Source: Catenovulum sp. 2E275 (GTDB taxonomy: Bacteria; Pseudomonadota; Gammaproteobacteria; Enterobacterales; Alteromonadaceae). Taken from it: a stretch of 64,000 nt of DNA. A program made the position numbers and the translations under genes. Below are positions 26,553-39,375 of this stretch, in pieces. The notes under the pieces were generated by a model. It did not search any database. It was not told the DNA's origin and saw only the letters and a program-made list of their open reading frames with translations. Location: positions 1 to 64,000 of the forward strand of contig NZ_JAOPFU010000016.1 in NCBI RefSeq assembly GCF_025515275.1. The letters are read 5' to 3'. How positions within the stretch are numbered: the first letter of the stretch is position 1; every line of letters starts with the position of its first letter.

Positions 26553-26768
26553 CTATGTTTTGTGATCTTTTCAGTGTAATTTTCAAGCTTGTTTATACAA
26601 GGCATAGTAATGGATGATAGTAGGCTATACAAATGATCTATAAAGCTCTTTGTGCTTCAGCAAAGTCATCTTACTCCATATTTTTGTGGGTAATGTAGAA
26701 GAAATTCTAAGTAAGTGCCACTTTTTAGAATGAAGAAAATTTATCCATCAAACATCCACTGACCCTAG
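26553..26768. repeat. MITE-like element family A, copy 2
   Basis: About 216 bp in the 415-bp gap upstream of msrB, ending in CTAG at the right. It aligns with 16510-16717 through ATCTAAGG/ATACAAGG, AATGA-CTATAAAG, ACAAAGT/GCAAAGT and TTAC-CCA-ATTT-TGTGGG-AGAAGAAA. Its right end, read in reverse (CTAGGGTCAGTGGATGTTTGATG), resembles that of copy 3. No open frame is credible inside. Confidence 0.6.
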
Positions 26769-26834
26769 TAAAATAAGCTGTTAGTTCATAATTAAGCTGT
26801 GCCTAAATATAGTTTAGACACAGCGGTTATTACA

Positions 26835-28289
26835 TTACTGAGAGATTAATTGAAAAATTTGATTATTATTACCGGCAAGACATTCCCACTGTACAATGTT
26901 TGCGCCATCAGCGGTTGAGATGCCGTTGATATCTAAGCAAAGTTCACTGTTACGGTTAATGATACGCCATAAACCATTACCTGCACTTTGGAACCTGAAC
27001 TGCTGATTATAACCACCCCAATAACTCCACAGCATGACATTTGCTCCGTTACTGGTTGAGGATGAATCAATATCCAAACCTTGTGAAGGCGCATTAACAG
27101 GTGAAATTCGGTGCCATATTCCATCAACCGGTGAAATATTAAATTTCTGGCAGTCATTATTTAACCACGACCATTGCTGAATATTAGTACCGCTGCTGGA
27201 ACCACAATTAGCTACATCAACTGTTTTGTTACTGTGTACTGGCATTAAACGATAAGTTCCGTTTACCGTTCCATTATTTGTTGAGCCACCACCCGGTGGT
27301 GTACCAACTTGAGAGCATCCCGATACATTGATACTTGAGCTGTCTGTACGTACTAACTGGCAATTAGGGTTACCGTTTGCGACACTACCCGCAAGAACAT
27401 GGGTATCAGACGCATCTTCAAGAAAAATACCCTGAGATGTGGTGGTATCAATATCTACGGTATTAATTGTGGTGCCGTGGCTACCACTTACACTGAAAAA
27501 GCCGCGACCTGAATTTCGTGAGTAAACACTATTTACCTGCACATTTGGCCCATTATTATTAGCAACTCGGAACGTTGCATAACCGCCACCCCAGTTGTTA
27601 TAACTACCCGTTACGTTACCGACAGTTCCATTTCGTGAGTCATTTAAAATTAAACCACAACCGCCAGAGTTATTTACCGTTACATCGCCTATGGTAAAAC
27701 CATCTACACCATAAGTTTCAATACCATGTGTGGTTGAGCCGTTAATATTAATATTTCCTTGAATGGTTAAGTTATTGGCTGAACCAGTGGAGGCATCAAC
27801 CCTAATCCCCAAACCAACGGCTGCATGTGGGCTTAAATTCATTGTGATGTTTTCGAGTGTGACGTTTGAGCAGCCTCTAAACCAGACACCATATCTGGGA
27901 TTACCAACCACATGTAAGTTTTTAACCGTAATATTATCGCGGCGATCACAATATACTGGCACCACTAAATCACCGCCGTTGGCATTGACTTGGTGGCCAT
28001 GAAAATCCAACGTTTGCCCTGCTTGTGGGCGAATTGAATAAACATTACCACCGTCTGGGCCGCTATCGCCTGAGTTACGGATATTTATTGTACCAGTGCC
28101 CATATTATTGGCTGCGGCGTTAATTGCATCAAAATATCTTGAACCTTGGTAAACGGCTGTACCATCCACTCTGGCAAGCCAGCTACCATCTGTATTTCGA
28201 GTGACTTCTGCATCGGCTATTGCATTTATATGCCAGACGGCAGATAAACCACACAGCCCTATCATTAATAATTGCTTGAGTTTGTTCAT
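26835..28289 (-). CDS. secreted right-handed beta-helix protein with ricin module
   Basis: A 484-residue exported protein. Signal peptide about 1-26 (ending AIADA). The main domain (about 30-330) is a right-handed parallel beta-helix built of N-x-T-[IV]-x-[NG] turns (NITVKNLHVVGN, NVTLENITMN, GFTIGDVTVNN), like PL1/PL9/GH28-type pectin enzymes. I cannot place it in a numbered family or name catalytic residues. A GGGSTNNG linker (about 335-345) leads to a ricin-type beta-trefoil (about 350-484). Neighbouring PL10, GH105 and BNR_4 genes suggest a polysaccharide lyase or hydrolase for acidic glycans. Confidence 0.82.
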   Translation of the reverse strand: MNKLKQLLMIGLCGLSAVWHINAIADAEVTRNTDGSWLARVDGTAVYQGSRYFDAINAAANNMGTGTINIRNSGDSGPDGGNVYSIRPQAGQTLDFHGHQVNANGGDLVVPVYCDRRDNITVKNLHVVGNPRYGVWFRGCSNVTLENITMNLSPHAAVGLGIRVDASTGSANNLTIQGNININGSTTHGIETYGVDGFTIGDVTVNNSGGCGLILNDSRNGTVGNVTGSYNNWGGGYATFRVANNNGPNVQVNSVYSRNSGRGFFSVSGSHGTTINTVDIDTTTSQGIFLEDASDTHVLAGSVANGNPNCQLVRTDSSSINVSGCSQVGTPPGGGSTNNGTVNGTYRLMPVHSNKTVDVANCGSSSGTNIQQWSWLNNDCQKFNISPVDGIWHRISPVNAPSQGLDIDSSSTSNGANVMLWSYWGGYNQQFRFQSAGNGLWRIINRNSELCLDINGISTADGANIVQWECLAGNNNQIFQLISQ

Positions 28290-28755
28290 TTTTATTCCCA
28301 GTTATCTAACTGTAACTTTATTTTATTTAACCAATTTAACTATCAAAATTGATTAAATACGAATACCTTTGATTACTAATTCAGTCAAAGGTGATCAAAT
28401 GTTAGTCAATTATTAATATAATTCAAATATATTGTAATATTTTATGATTGTTTTTTATCTGTTGAGTTTTTATTTGGTCGGTTTTGATTTTTAACCAGTC
28501 AATGTTGAGATAGTGTTGTGTAATCGTTTAACCTTGATTTTTGTCCAATTTTTTATAACTTTTATTAAATTAATTAGATTTTGAGCGAAAAATATTAGAT
28601 ATAGCTTTATAATTTTTCATATTATATGTTAAATTCAACTCAATTAAGTTACATGGTGTAAACGTAATACCTTTATTTATTAAAAGATTGATTAAATTAA
28701 GTTCGGGCTTTTTTGATATTTGCCTTAATTTATCTGCTTCTAAAGAGTGTTTAAT
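28290..28755. other. divergent intergenic region, AT-rich
   Basis: These 466 bp separate the divergent beta-helix and BNR_4 genes and must hold both promoters. The stretch is very AT-rich. I see no convincing operator palindrome, repeat or small gene in it. Confidence 0.5.
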
Positions 28756-30174
28756 ATGAAAAAACTTACCTCTATTCTTTTTATGGCAGCAGTTTTACAG
28801 GCTTGTAGCCATCAACCTGCACAGGTGAATCATCCGGTTCAGCCAGAGCCAGTCATCAAAAACACAGCGCAATTACTTGAAAACAAAAATCCAAATATTT
28901 TGCTGATTTCCGATCAAGCGTTTGCCGGTAGTTCAGTTAATGTATTAGCTGGAGTAAAACAAACCGTTTTTACCGCAGGTGAATTTCAGTTTAGTGCTTT
29001 TTATAATGCAGATGCGCATTTAGTAATTGCTAAGCGCAAACTAGACAGCCAACAATGGCAAACTCAGGTCACTGATTTTAAAGGCAATGTGAATGATGCC
29101 CATAACCATATTAGTTTAGTGGCTGATGGCGATGGTTATCTTCATTTAGCGTGGGATCACCACAATACCCAACTTAAATATGCCCGTTCGACTCAGCCAT
29201 ATTCACTGCAACTTAAAAAGCAGCCTATGTTAGCTAAAACGGATAATGAGTTTAAAACTATGCTTGAACATAGTGTGACTTATCCGCAATTTTATCAGTT
29301 AAAAAATGGGGATTTATTATTTGCTTACCGCAACGGCGGCTCGGGGCGTGGTAATTTGGTGCTTAATCAATACAAGCATAATTCAAAACAGTGGCAGCGC
29401 TTACATGATAATTTAATTGATGGCGAAGGCAAACGTAGTGCTTATTGGGATATGGCGATTGATGAAAACGGCGTTTTGCATTTAGCTTGGATTTGGCGAG
29501 AAACCCCAGATGTGGCCAGTAATCATGATATTGCTTATGCCCGTTCAGACGATCAAGGGTTAAGCTGGCAAACAATAGATAAACAAGCCTATCAATTACC
29601 TATCGTGGCGAGCACCTCTGATATTGTTAAACAAATTCCGAAAAATCATAAATTAATGAATCCGCCTGTAGTGGCGGCAGACAGCAATAGTATGCCGTTT
29701 ATTGCCAGTTATTGGGCTGATTCTCCAACTGATAAACCCGGTTATAAAATTGTTTATGCGGCTAAACCAACCGCAACCGGATATCAGTGGAATACGCTAA
29801 AAGCGCCAAAAGTTGCTGAAAATTTTGAGTTAAGCGGGCATGGTACCAAGCGCCCACCAATTTCGCGGGCAGCTTTATTGGTTGATACACAAAATCATCA
29901 GCGAACTTTGCATTTAATTTATCGTAACGATTTTCAGCAAGGTCATATTTTATTGTCTACCGTTGATGATTTAACCGATCCTATTTGGCAACAACAGACT
30001 TTAGTTAATCAAAATATGGGGGCATGGGAGCCTAGTATTGATCCTGTGCAGTGGAATACTTATAAACAAGCGCATTTATTATTACAAACTGTTGGGCAGG
30101 ATGACGGTAATGATGCTCAGAGTTTGGATCTTGCGCCGAGCAATATTGAATTATTAATCTGGAAATCAAATTAA
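28756..30174 (+). CDS. BNR_4 propeller lipoprotein, putative polysaccharide lyase
   Basis: A 472-residue beta-propeller protein of the BNR_4 type found in ulvan lyases PL24/PL25 and relatives. The start is ATG 28756 (AAAGAG upstream); a GTG three codons earlier is less likely. Lipobox LQAC gives C17, so it is an outer-membrane or periplasmic lipoprotein. Blade motifs include [23 protein letters not shown]-like residues 114-136 (H116, H118, H135, H136) and [15 protein letters not shown] histidine pair about 20 residues apart is what I recall for PL25 catalysis. GH105 begins 25 bp downstream, which fits a lyase making unsaturated uronides. Ulvan or rhamnogalacturonan substrate is inference. Confidence 0.8.
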   Translation: MKKLTSILFMAAVLQACSHQPAQVNHPVQPEPVIKNTAQLLENKNPNILLISDQAFAGSSVNVLAGVKQTVFTAGEFQFSAFYNADAHLVIAKRKLDSQQWQTQVTDFKGNVNDAHNHISLVADGDGYLHLAWDHHNTQLKYARSTQPYSLQLKKQPMLAKTDNEFKTMLEHSVTYPQFYQLKNGDLLFAYRNGGSGRGNLVLNQYKHNSKQWQRLHDNLIDGEGKRSAYWDMAIDENGVLHLAWIWRETPDVASNHDIAYARSDDQGLSWQTIDKQAYQLPIVASTSDIVKQIPKNHKLMNPPVVAADSNSMPFIASYWADSPTDKPGYKIVYAAKPTATGYQWNTLKAPKVAENFELSGHGTKRPPISRAALLVDTQNHQRTLHLIYRNDFQQGHILLSTVDDLTDPIWQQQTLVNQNMGAWEPSIDPVQWNTYKQAHLLLQTVGQDDGNDAQSLDLAPSNIELLIWKSN

Positions 30175-30199
30175 GCAGATTAAATCTAAGGGGATAAAA

Positions 30200-31318
30200 A
30201 TGAAAAGCTTTAAAAAAGCACTCAATTGCGCAGCCGCTTTATTATGTTTGGGGTCAAGTTTTGCTTATGGCGCATTGCCTGAAAAAAAACAAATTGTATC
30301 AGCTATGGAAAAAGTAGCTGATTGGCAAATTGAACATTTTCAGATGGATATGGAACGTGAAAATGAATGGGAAAATCGGTTTAATGCTTGGACTTATGGC
30401 GCGCTTTATATCGGTATGGAAAAATGGGCGAGCATGGCCGAAAGCGACAAGTATTATCAGTTTTTATTAAAAGTCGCACAAGATAATAACTGGGATTTAG
30501 GGCCGGGCAAATATCATGCGGATGATCAAACAGTAGGTCAGCTTTATATTGAGCTTTATCGCAAATATAACAAACCTGAAATGCTGGAAAAAACTTTACA
30601 GCGTACTAAATGGATAAAGGAAAATCCAAGCCAGCAGCCTATGCGCTTAAATCATTATAAATTTACCGAAAGATGGACATGGTGTGATGCTTTATTTATG
30701 GCTCCGCCGATTTGGGCAAAGCTTGCGAATATTACCGGCGATGCGACTTACCGTGACTGGATGTTTGCTGAGTATGTGGCCACTACAAACCATTTATATG
30801 ATCCACAGGAGCATTTATTTTATCGTGACGAGCATTTTATTAATAAAAGAGATAAAGGCCATAAAATATTCTGGTCACGCGGCAACGGTTGGGTTTTTGG
30901 CGGTTTAACTTTAATTTTAGAAGAAATGCCGCAAGGTCCGCAAAAAGCTTATTTTACCAAGTTATATAAAGATATGGCGAAAAGCCTGATTAAATTGCAA
31001 ACCAAACAAGGCCATTGGCCGATGAGTTTAAAAGCTGGCGATTTATACCCAACCCCAGAAACCAGTGGTACGGCATTTTTTACTTATGGTTTAGCTTGGG
31101 GGGTGAATAATGGCTTGCTTGAAAAAGATATTTATTTAGAACCGATTGAACGAGGTTGGAATAGTTTAATTAGTCATATCAGACCAGACGGATTATTAGG
31201 TTATGTTCAACCTGTAGGCGCAGGGCCTGGTGAAGCTTGGGCAGATAAAACCGAAGTGTACGGTGTTGGTGCATTTTTAGCCGCAGGTACAGAAGTTTAT
31301 AAATTAGCTAAAAAGTAA
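30200..31318 (+). CDS. GH105 unsaturated rhamnogalacturonyl/glucuronyl hydrolase
   Basis: Removes the 4,5-unsaturated uronic acid left at the non-reducing end by polysaccharide lyases. The 372-residue protein has a signal peptide (about 1-24, ending AYG) and an alpha/alpha-6 barrel with [10 protein letters not shown] (105-114), the catalytic Asp D163 in [11 protein letters not shown], and WSRGNGW (225-231), as in YteR and other GH88/GH105 enzymes. It is secreted or periplasmic, unlike cytoplasmic YteR. It sits 25 bp after the BNR_4 lyase candidate with a strong AGGGG site, so the pair probably acts in sequence. Confidence 0.93.
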   Translation: MKSFKKALNCAAALLCLGSSFAYGALPEKKQIVSAMEKVADWQIEHFQMDMERENEWENRFNAWTYGALYIGMEKWASMAESDKYYQFLLKVAQDNNWDLGPGKYHADDQTVGQLYIELYRKYNKPEMLEKTLQRTKWIKENPSQQPMRLNHYKFTERWTWCDALFMAPPIWAKLANITGDATYRDWMFAEYVATTNHLYDPQEHLFYRDEHFINKRDKGHKIFWSRGNGWVFGGLTLILEEMPQGPQKAYFTKLYKDMAKSLIKLQTKQGHWPMSLKAGDLYPTPETSGTAFFTYGLAWGVNNGLLEKDIYLEPIERGWNSLISHIRPDGLLGYVQPVGAGPGEAWADKTEVYGVGAFLAAGTEVYKLAKK

Positions 31319-31351
31319 CTTTAACCTCTATTTTCTAAGCGTTATGGATGG

Positions 31352-31380
31352 CCGGTAAACGTATTTTGTTCGATTACCGG
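31352..31380 (+). terminator. hairpin after GH105
   Basis: CCGGTAA (31352-31358) pairs with TTACCGG (31374-31380), followed by TATTTTCG. It is a modest terminator candidate. Confidence 0.5.
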
Positions 31381-31458
31381 TATTTTCGCTTACTTGTATT
31401 TAATTAACCCTTGCTCGCTTTTCGGGTTAAGCATTTTTATACCCAAGTTCACTTATAG

Positions 31459-34701
<3,243 letters not shown>

Positions 34702-34728
34702 CTTCTAAAGGTTGATACTATCCATAAC

Positions 34729-34757
34729 AAAAGCTCGGAGCTATTACCCGAGCTTTT
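34729..34757 (+). terminator. terminator of the GH2 gene
   Basis: AAAAGCTCGG pairs with CCGAGCTTTT, followed by TTTATTT. Confidence 0.9.
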
Positions 34758-34842
34758 TTATTTCAGCTGAATATAAAATTTTCCAATCACTAGTTTTAAT
34801 TCAATTTATTTCCATGGTAGAGCGAAAAAGACGTGATCTTTA

Positions 34843-34873
34843 AACATAAATGATATTGATTATCATTTATGTT
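34843..34873. promoter_or_regulatory. Fur-like operator
   Basis: AACATAAATGATA (34843-34855) and its exact complement (34861-34873) flank TTGAT. The core ATGATATTGATTATCAT resembles the Fur box. It lies 58 bp before the siderophore receptor start, where Fur-iron would block transcription in iron-rich cells. Confidence 0.85.
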
Positions 34874-34930
34874 TTGTGTATAAAGTACGACTTTAAAATA
34901 AATAAAATAATTATTTTATTGGAGTATTGA

Positions 34931-37000
34931 ATGAACCACCCAGCTAAGACACTTTTAGCTTTATCCATATTAACTGCGTTTAATACAACTGCTCAAACAG
35001 TTGATGACGAAGCGGATAACATTGAGCGTATTGCAGTTTATGGCCAAAAACAAAAAACCAAAGCAGCTACTAAATTAAATTTATCTGCGCTTGAAACTCC
35101 TCAGGTTGTGAGTGTGTTATCACGCGATCAAATTAACGATTTTTCACTGCGTGAAACGAACTCACTATTAGCTTATGCACCAGGTGTCACCGTTGAACAA
35201 GTTGAAACCGGCAGAACGTATTACACTGCTAGAGGCTTTGATATTGTTAATTTTCAGTATGATGGCATGGGTGTTCCTTTCTCTTATGGTTTAACACAAG
35301 GCCATGATGATTCAGCGCTTTATGAGCAAATTGAAGTTGTTAAAGGCGCTACGGGCTTAACAACAGGTTTAGCGAACCCTTCTGCAACCATTAACTTTGT
35401 ACGTAAAAGACCGACTAAAGATTTAAATGCAAAATTGTCTGCATCTGCCGGAAGCTGGAATTTGTTTCGCTTAGATGGTGATGTTTCTGGTGAATTAGTT
35501 GAAGATCAATTACAAGGCCGCTTAGTTATTGCAAAACAAGAAGGGGACTCATATTTAGATCGTTACTCTAAAGAACTTAATCTATTTTACGGGATTTTAA
35601 GTGGTTATTTGACCGACTCTACTAAATTATCTGTCGGACATACGATTAATGATAACCAAAACCAAGGTAACTCATCTGGAGCAGTGCCGTTATTTTATAG
35701 TGATGGCAGCTTAACCAACTATGATGTGTATACTAATACAGCACCTAAATGGGCGTATCAGGATGTTAAACAAACTCGAACTTTTATCGAACTAGAGCAA
35801 GAAATAGGTTACAACTGGCTATTAAAAGCCATTTATACCCATAATAAGCAAGATAAAGCATGGGAATCTTTTTATTTGGCTGGAGCGCCAGATCCGCAAA
35901 CTAATGAAGGTATGTTAGCGCATGCCAGCTTTTATGAAGCAAAAGATGAAGAAGGCATAGTTGATTTATATTTAAGTGGCACATTTTCGCTTTGGGGATT
36001 GGAACATGATTTAGTCGCCGGTATGAATCTAGCGGATATTAAATTAACTGGTCGCTCTGTTTATAGTAGTGAGTGGAATTATAACCCGGTTGATGCTGAC
36101 TGGGCTAAAGGTACAACAACTAGACCTGCCTTTGATGTTTATGATCCGGCAACTCAATCTACCAGCATTAATCAAGAGCAAAACTCGTTTTATATTTCAT
36201 CCCGAATTAGAGCAACTGAAGACCTATCTTTTTTATTAGGCGCACGAACCGTTGATATTGAGCAGGATGGGATTAGCTATGGTGCCCCACAAGATGCATC
36301 CGACAACGAAACTGTGCCATATTTAGGGGTAACTTATCAGGTTTTAGACGGTACAGTTTTATATGCAAGTACCAGCGAAGTATTTAAAGCTCAAACTTGG
36401 GTTGATGCCGATTTAAGTCCACTTGGTTCGGTAAGAGGCGAAAGTGCTGAAATAGGTGTTAAGCAGGAACTATTTTCCAATAATGCGGTATTAACGGTTG
36501 CACTGTTTGAGTCAACACAAGAAAACTTTGGTGAGTGGATTGGCCGTGATGAAACATCTGGCTTAAATATGTATCAAGGCGTTGAGTTTGAAAGCTCAGG
36601 GTTTGAGATTGAATTAGCGGGTGAAGTGGCTCAAGGGCTAAATGTGAGCGCAGGCTTTACCAAGTTAAGTGTTGAAGATGAAAACGGTAACGATACACGC
36701 CGGTTTATTCCTACTCAGCAATTTAAATTAGCCGTTGCTTATGAGCTTCCTATGGTTTCTGGGTTAAGAGTGGGTAGCGGTATTAACTGGCAAAACGAAA
36801 TTTATTATGCCAATACGCAAGTGCAGGATAGTTATGCGTTAGTGGATGCATTTGTCCAGTATAAACTCAATAGCCAAATTACATTGGGCTTAAATATTAA
36901 TAATTTAACCGACGAAAAATATCGCTTAAGCCCACAGTGGGGGCAAGCTAACTACGGTGCGCCACGTAATATGATGGCAAGTATTAGCTGGCAGTATTAA
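34931..37000 (+). CDS. TonB-dependent siderophore receptor
   Basis: A 689-residue outer-membrane receptor. Signal peptide about 1-21 (ending TTAQT). The plug domain (about 45-165) starts with ALETPQVVSVLSRDQI and includes LAYAPGVTVEQ and EVVKGATGLTTG, the FhuA/FpvA-type siderophore pattern. A 22-strand barrel follows, ending in the typical aromatic SISWQY with terminal tyrosine. Regulation by Fur is supported by a perfect palindrome just upstream. GGAG precedes the ATG. The actual siderophore cannot be read off, and no siderophore biosynthesis genes are in the window. Confidence 0.93.
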   Translation: MNHPAKTLLALSILTAFNTTAQTVDDEADNIERIAVYGQKQKTKAATKLNLSALETPQVVSVLSRDQINDFSLRETNSLLAYAPGVTVEQVETGRTYYTARGFDIVNFQYDGMGVPFSYGLTQGHDDSALYEQIEVVKGATGLTTGLANPSATINFVRKRPTKDLNAKLSASAGSWNLFRLDGDVSGELVEDQLQGRLVIAKQEGDSYLDRYSKELNLFYGILSGYLTDSTKLSVGHTINDNQNQGNSSGAVPLFYSDGSLTNYDVYTNTAPKWAYQDVKQTRTFIELEQEIGYNWLLKAIYTHNKQDKAWESFYLAGAPDPQTNEGMLAHASFYEAKDEEGIVDLYLSGTFSLWGLEHDLVAGMNLADIKLTGRSVYSSEWNYNPVDADWAKGTTTRPAFDVYDPATQSTSINQEQNSFYISSRIRATEDLSFLLGARTVDIEQDGISYGAPQDASDNETVPYLGVTYQVLDGTVLYASTSEVFKAQTWVDADLSPLGSVRGESAEIGVKQELFSNNAVLTVALFESTQENFGEWIGRDETSGLNMYQGVEFESSGFEIELAGEVAQGLNVSAGFTKLSVEDENGNDTRRFIPTQQFKLAVAYELPMVSGLRVGSGINWQNEIYYANTQVQDSYALVDAFVQYKLNSQITLGLNINNLTDEKYRLSPQWGQANYGAPRNMMASISWQY

Positions 37001-37008
37001 TCATAAAT

Positions 37009-37035
37009 AAATAGCCCTGTATAGCAGGGCTATTT
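37009..37035 (+). terminator. terminator of the siderophore receptor gene
   Basis: AAATAGCCCTG pairs with CAGGGCTATTT around a TATAG loop, followed by ATTTAAT. It lies between convergent genes. Confidence 0.88.
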
Positions 37036-37104
37036 ATTTAATCTCGGATTGATTTAACTAATACACTCTATCTTTAAAAAATATATATATGAGCTTGTTT
37101 ATGT

Positions 37105-37986
37105 TTATAACTTTACTCTCGGTGCAATAAATTCTAAAAAAGCACCTATCCTAGATGACACAGCATTATTTTTATAATAAACGGCAGTTACTTTTTCTCG
37201 TTTATTTGGGGTTGGAATATGCTGAGTTAATACTTCTACAAGAGCACCTGAATCAATGTCATCACGGATCATAAAGTTAGATAAGAGAGCAATACCTTGT
37301 CCGGCCAAACAAAGCTGACGGACAGTTTCACCACTACTTGCTGTTAGTGCAAAATTTAACTTGTAATCTGAGCTAAAAAACCAATTATTTAAATTGGGAG
37401 AGTCTGTAAAACCGATTAACTGGTGTTGCTCTAGTTGATCGATTGAGTTGAGTGGTGGAGATTGGGCCAAATAATATGGGCTTGCGACCAAATGTAGTTG
37501 ACTTCGTCCCAGTGTTTTAGCATTGAGATTTGAATCTTTTAAATCACCAATTCGTATTGCTAAATCAGTCTTATGTTCTAGTAAATCAATAATATTGTCA
37601 TGCGATGTTAAATCCAGTTGGATACCAGGATAGTATTTTCTGAATTCACTAATAATTGGTACAAGTTGATGGAGAATAAAAGGACTGGCTGCATCGACTC
37701 TAAGTTTTCCGGCCGGCTTTTGACTTAATAGGTTAAGTTTATCTTTTCCTTGTTTAAATAGGTTTAAACCTTCTCTAGCATATTTTATAAATACTATGCC
37801 TTCTTCTGTTAATTCTACTCTTCGGGTTGTTCGGCTTAATAAACTTGTATTGAGTTCTGATTCCAAACGGGAAACTGCACGCGAAACTTTAGCTATTTGC
37901 TGATTGAGCAAAGTAGCAGCTGCTGAAAAACTACCAGAGTCTACTACAGCAATAAAAGCTTCTATATCTTCTGTTTTTATTGGCAT
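37105..37986 (-). CDS. LysR family transcriptional regulator
   Basis: A 293-residue regulator. The N-terminal winged helix-turn-helix (about 3-62) reads TEDIEAFIAVVDSGSFSAAATLLN and VSRAVSRLESELNTSLLSRTTR. The C-terminal substrate-binding domain (about 88-290) has the periplasmic-binding-protein fold (LRVDAASPFILHQLVP, DLAIRIGDL). It is divergent from an MFS transporter and aldo/keto reductase, which are its probable targets. An inverted repeat at 38090-38112 in the shared intergenic DNA is a plausible binding site. The inducer is unknown. Confidence 0.93.
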   Translation of the reverse strand: MPIKTEDIEAFIAVVDSGSFSAAATLLNQQIAKVSRAVSRLESELNTSLLSRTTRRVELTEEGIVFIKYAREGLNLFKQGKDKLNLLSQKPAGKLRVDAASPFILHQLVPIISEFRKYYPGIQLDLTSHDNIIDLLEHKTDLAIRIGDLKDSNLNAKTLGRSQLHLVASPYYLAQSPPLNSIDQLEQHQLIGFTDSPNLNNWFFSSDYKLNFALTASSGETVRQLCLAGQGIALLSNFMIRDDIDSGALVEVLTQHIPTPNKREKVTAVYYKNNAVSSRIGAFLEFIAPRVKL

Positions 37987-38089
37987 TAGTTATGAAACCT
38001 CTCTGATCTTCAATTTTGAATTATTACATTACTTTTTATGGATTATTTCTTTTACTCATGAATGATATTAGCTTGCTTATTTTTTCAAT

Positions 38090-38112
38090 AATAACAAATA
38101 TGTTTTGTTATT
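38090..38112. promoter_or_regulatory. candidate LysR operator
   Basis: AATAACAAA and TTTGTTATT are exact inverted 9-mers, five bases apart, in the divergent LysR-MFS gap. This is near the T-N11-A dyad expected for LysR-type sites. Confidence 0.5.
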
Positions 38113-38177
38113 GTTGCTGTTTTTGGCAAGTTAAAGTTAAGGCACAATGATTCTAAATCAACAGATGAGGATATTTT

Positions 38178-39359
38178 ATGCCACTTGCTTTATGGGCTTT
38201 GACGATTAGCGCATTTGCTATAGGAACAACAGAATTTGTGATTGTTGGATTAATTCCATCCATCGCCAATGATCTATCAGTCTCTTTGCCATCAGCGGGG
38301 CTATTGGTCAGTTTGTATGCTGCAGGCGTTGCTGTGGGGGCACCTCTTTTAACCGCTTTAACTGGAAAATGGCGACGAAAACCTTTGCTGTTAACATTAA
38401 TGGCTTTTTTTATTGCTGGTAATATATTGGCATGGCAAGCTCCTAGTTACTCAAGTTTAATTGTTGCCAGAATTTTAACTGGGTTAGCACATGGCGTATT
38501 TTTTTCTATTGGGTCAACTATAGCTACAAGTCTAGTGGCTAAAGATAAAGAAGCGAGTGCCATTGCTTTAATGTTTAGTGGTTTAACTTTAGCTCTAGTC
38601 ACAGGTGTACCTCTGGGCACTTGGATTGGGCAAACTTTCGGTTGGCGAGCTACTTTTTTCATTGTGAGTATAATTGGTTTAATCGCTTTATTGGGCAGTT
38701 TAATTTTGATTCCTAAAGACTTAAAACAAAATCTACCAGTTAAAGTGAGCGAGCAATTTCAAGTATTAACCAATCCACGCTTATTACTCGTTTATTCTAT
38801 GACTGCGCTGGGTTATGGTGGCACATTTACCGCCTTTACTTATCTAGCACCCATTTTAGAGCAGGTTGCTGGCTTCTCAGCTAAAACAGTTGGGGTTATT
38901 ATTTTAGTTTATGGGATATCTGTTGCGGTCGGTAATATTTGGGGTGGTAAGTTAGCAGATAAATATGGTCCGGTTAAAGCTCTGAGTATTATATTTTTTA
39001 TATTAGCACTTATTTTAGCTATGCTGACTTTGACTATGAATTTTAAGTTGGCAGCTATTATTACGGTATTAATATGGGGCGCTTTTGCATTTGGTAACGT
39101 TCCTGGATTACAGGTTTATGTTGTTCAACTTGCTGAAAAATTTACACCTAATGCTGTTGATGTTGCTTCTGGATTAAATATTGCGGCTTTTAATATTGGG
39201 ATTGCTTTTGGGGCTATTTTGGGTGGGGTTGTTGTTGAGTATTTAACATTGCAAGACACCGCCTGGATTGGCTCAATTATTTGTTTAGCTGCTTTAGGTT
39301 TAACTCGTTTTTCTGGTTATTTAGACAAACGAGCAGCATCCAAAAATTATATTGTTTAG
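38178..39359 (+). CDS. MFS efflux transporter (AraJ/YdhP-like)
   Basis: A 393-residue, 12-TM major facilitator of the DHA1 group. The N-terminus ALWALTISAFAIGTTEFVIVGLIPSIA is diagnostic of the AraJ/YdhP/PbuE-like exporters. The A-motif-like GKWRRKPLLL lies between TM2 and TM3. The family exports sugars, purines or drugs, and the substrate is not assignable here. GAGGA precedes the ATG. The aldo/keto reductase follows 16 bp downstream and the divergent LysR gene is the likely regulator. Confidence 0.92.
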   Translation: MPLALWALTISAFAIGTTEFVIVGLIPSIANDLSVSLPSAGLLVSLYAAGVAVGAPLLTALTGKWRRKPLLLTLMAFFIAGNILAWQAPSYSSLIVARILTGLAHGVFFSIGSTIATSLVAKDKEASAIALMFSGLTLALVTGVPLGTWIGQTFGWRATFFIVSIIGLIALLGSLILIPKDLKQNLPVKVSEQFQVLTNPRLLLVYSMTALGYGGTFTAFTYLAPILEQVAGFSAKTVGVIILVYGISVAVGNIWGGKLADKYGPVKALSIIFFILALILAMLTLTMNFKLAAIITVLIWGAFAFGNVPGLQVYVVQLAEKFTPNAVDVASGLNIAAFNIGIAFGAILGGVVVEYLTLQDTAWIGSIICLAALGLTRFSGYLDKRAASKNYIV

Positions 39360-39375
39360 GATAAAAGAGGTATCT

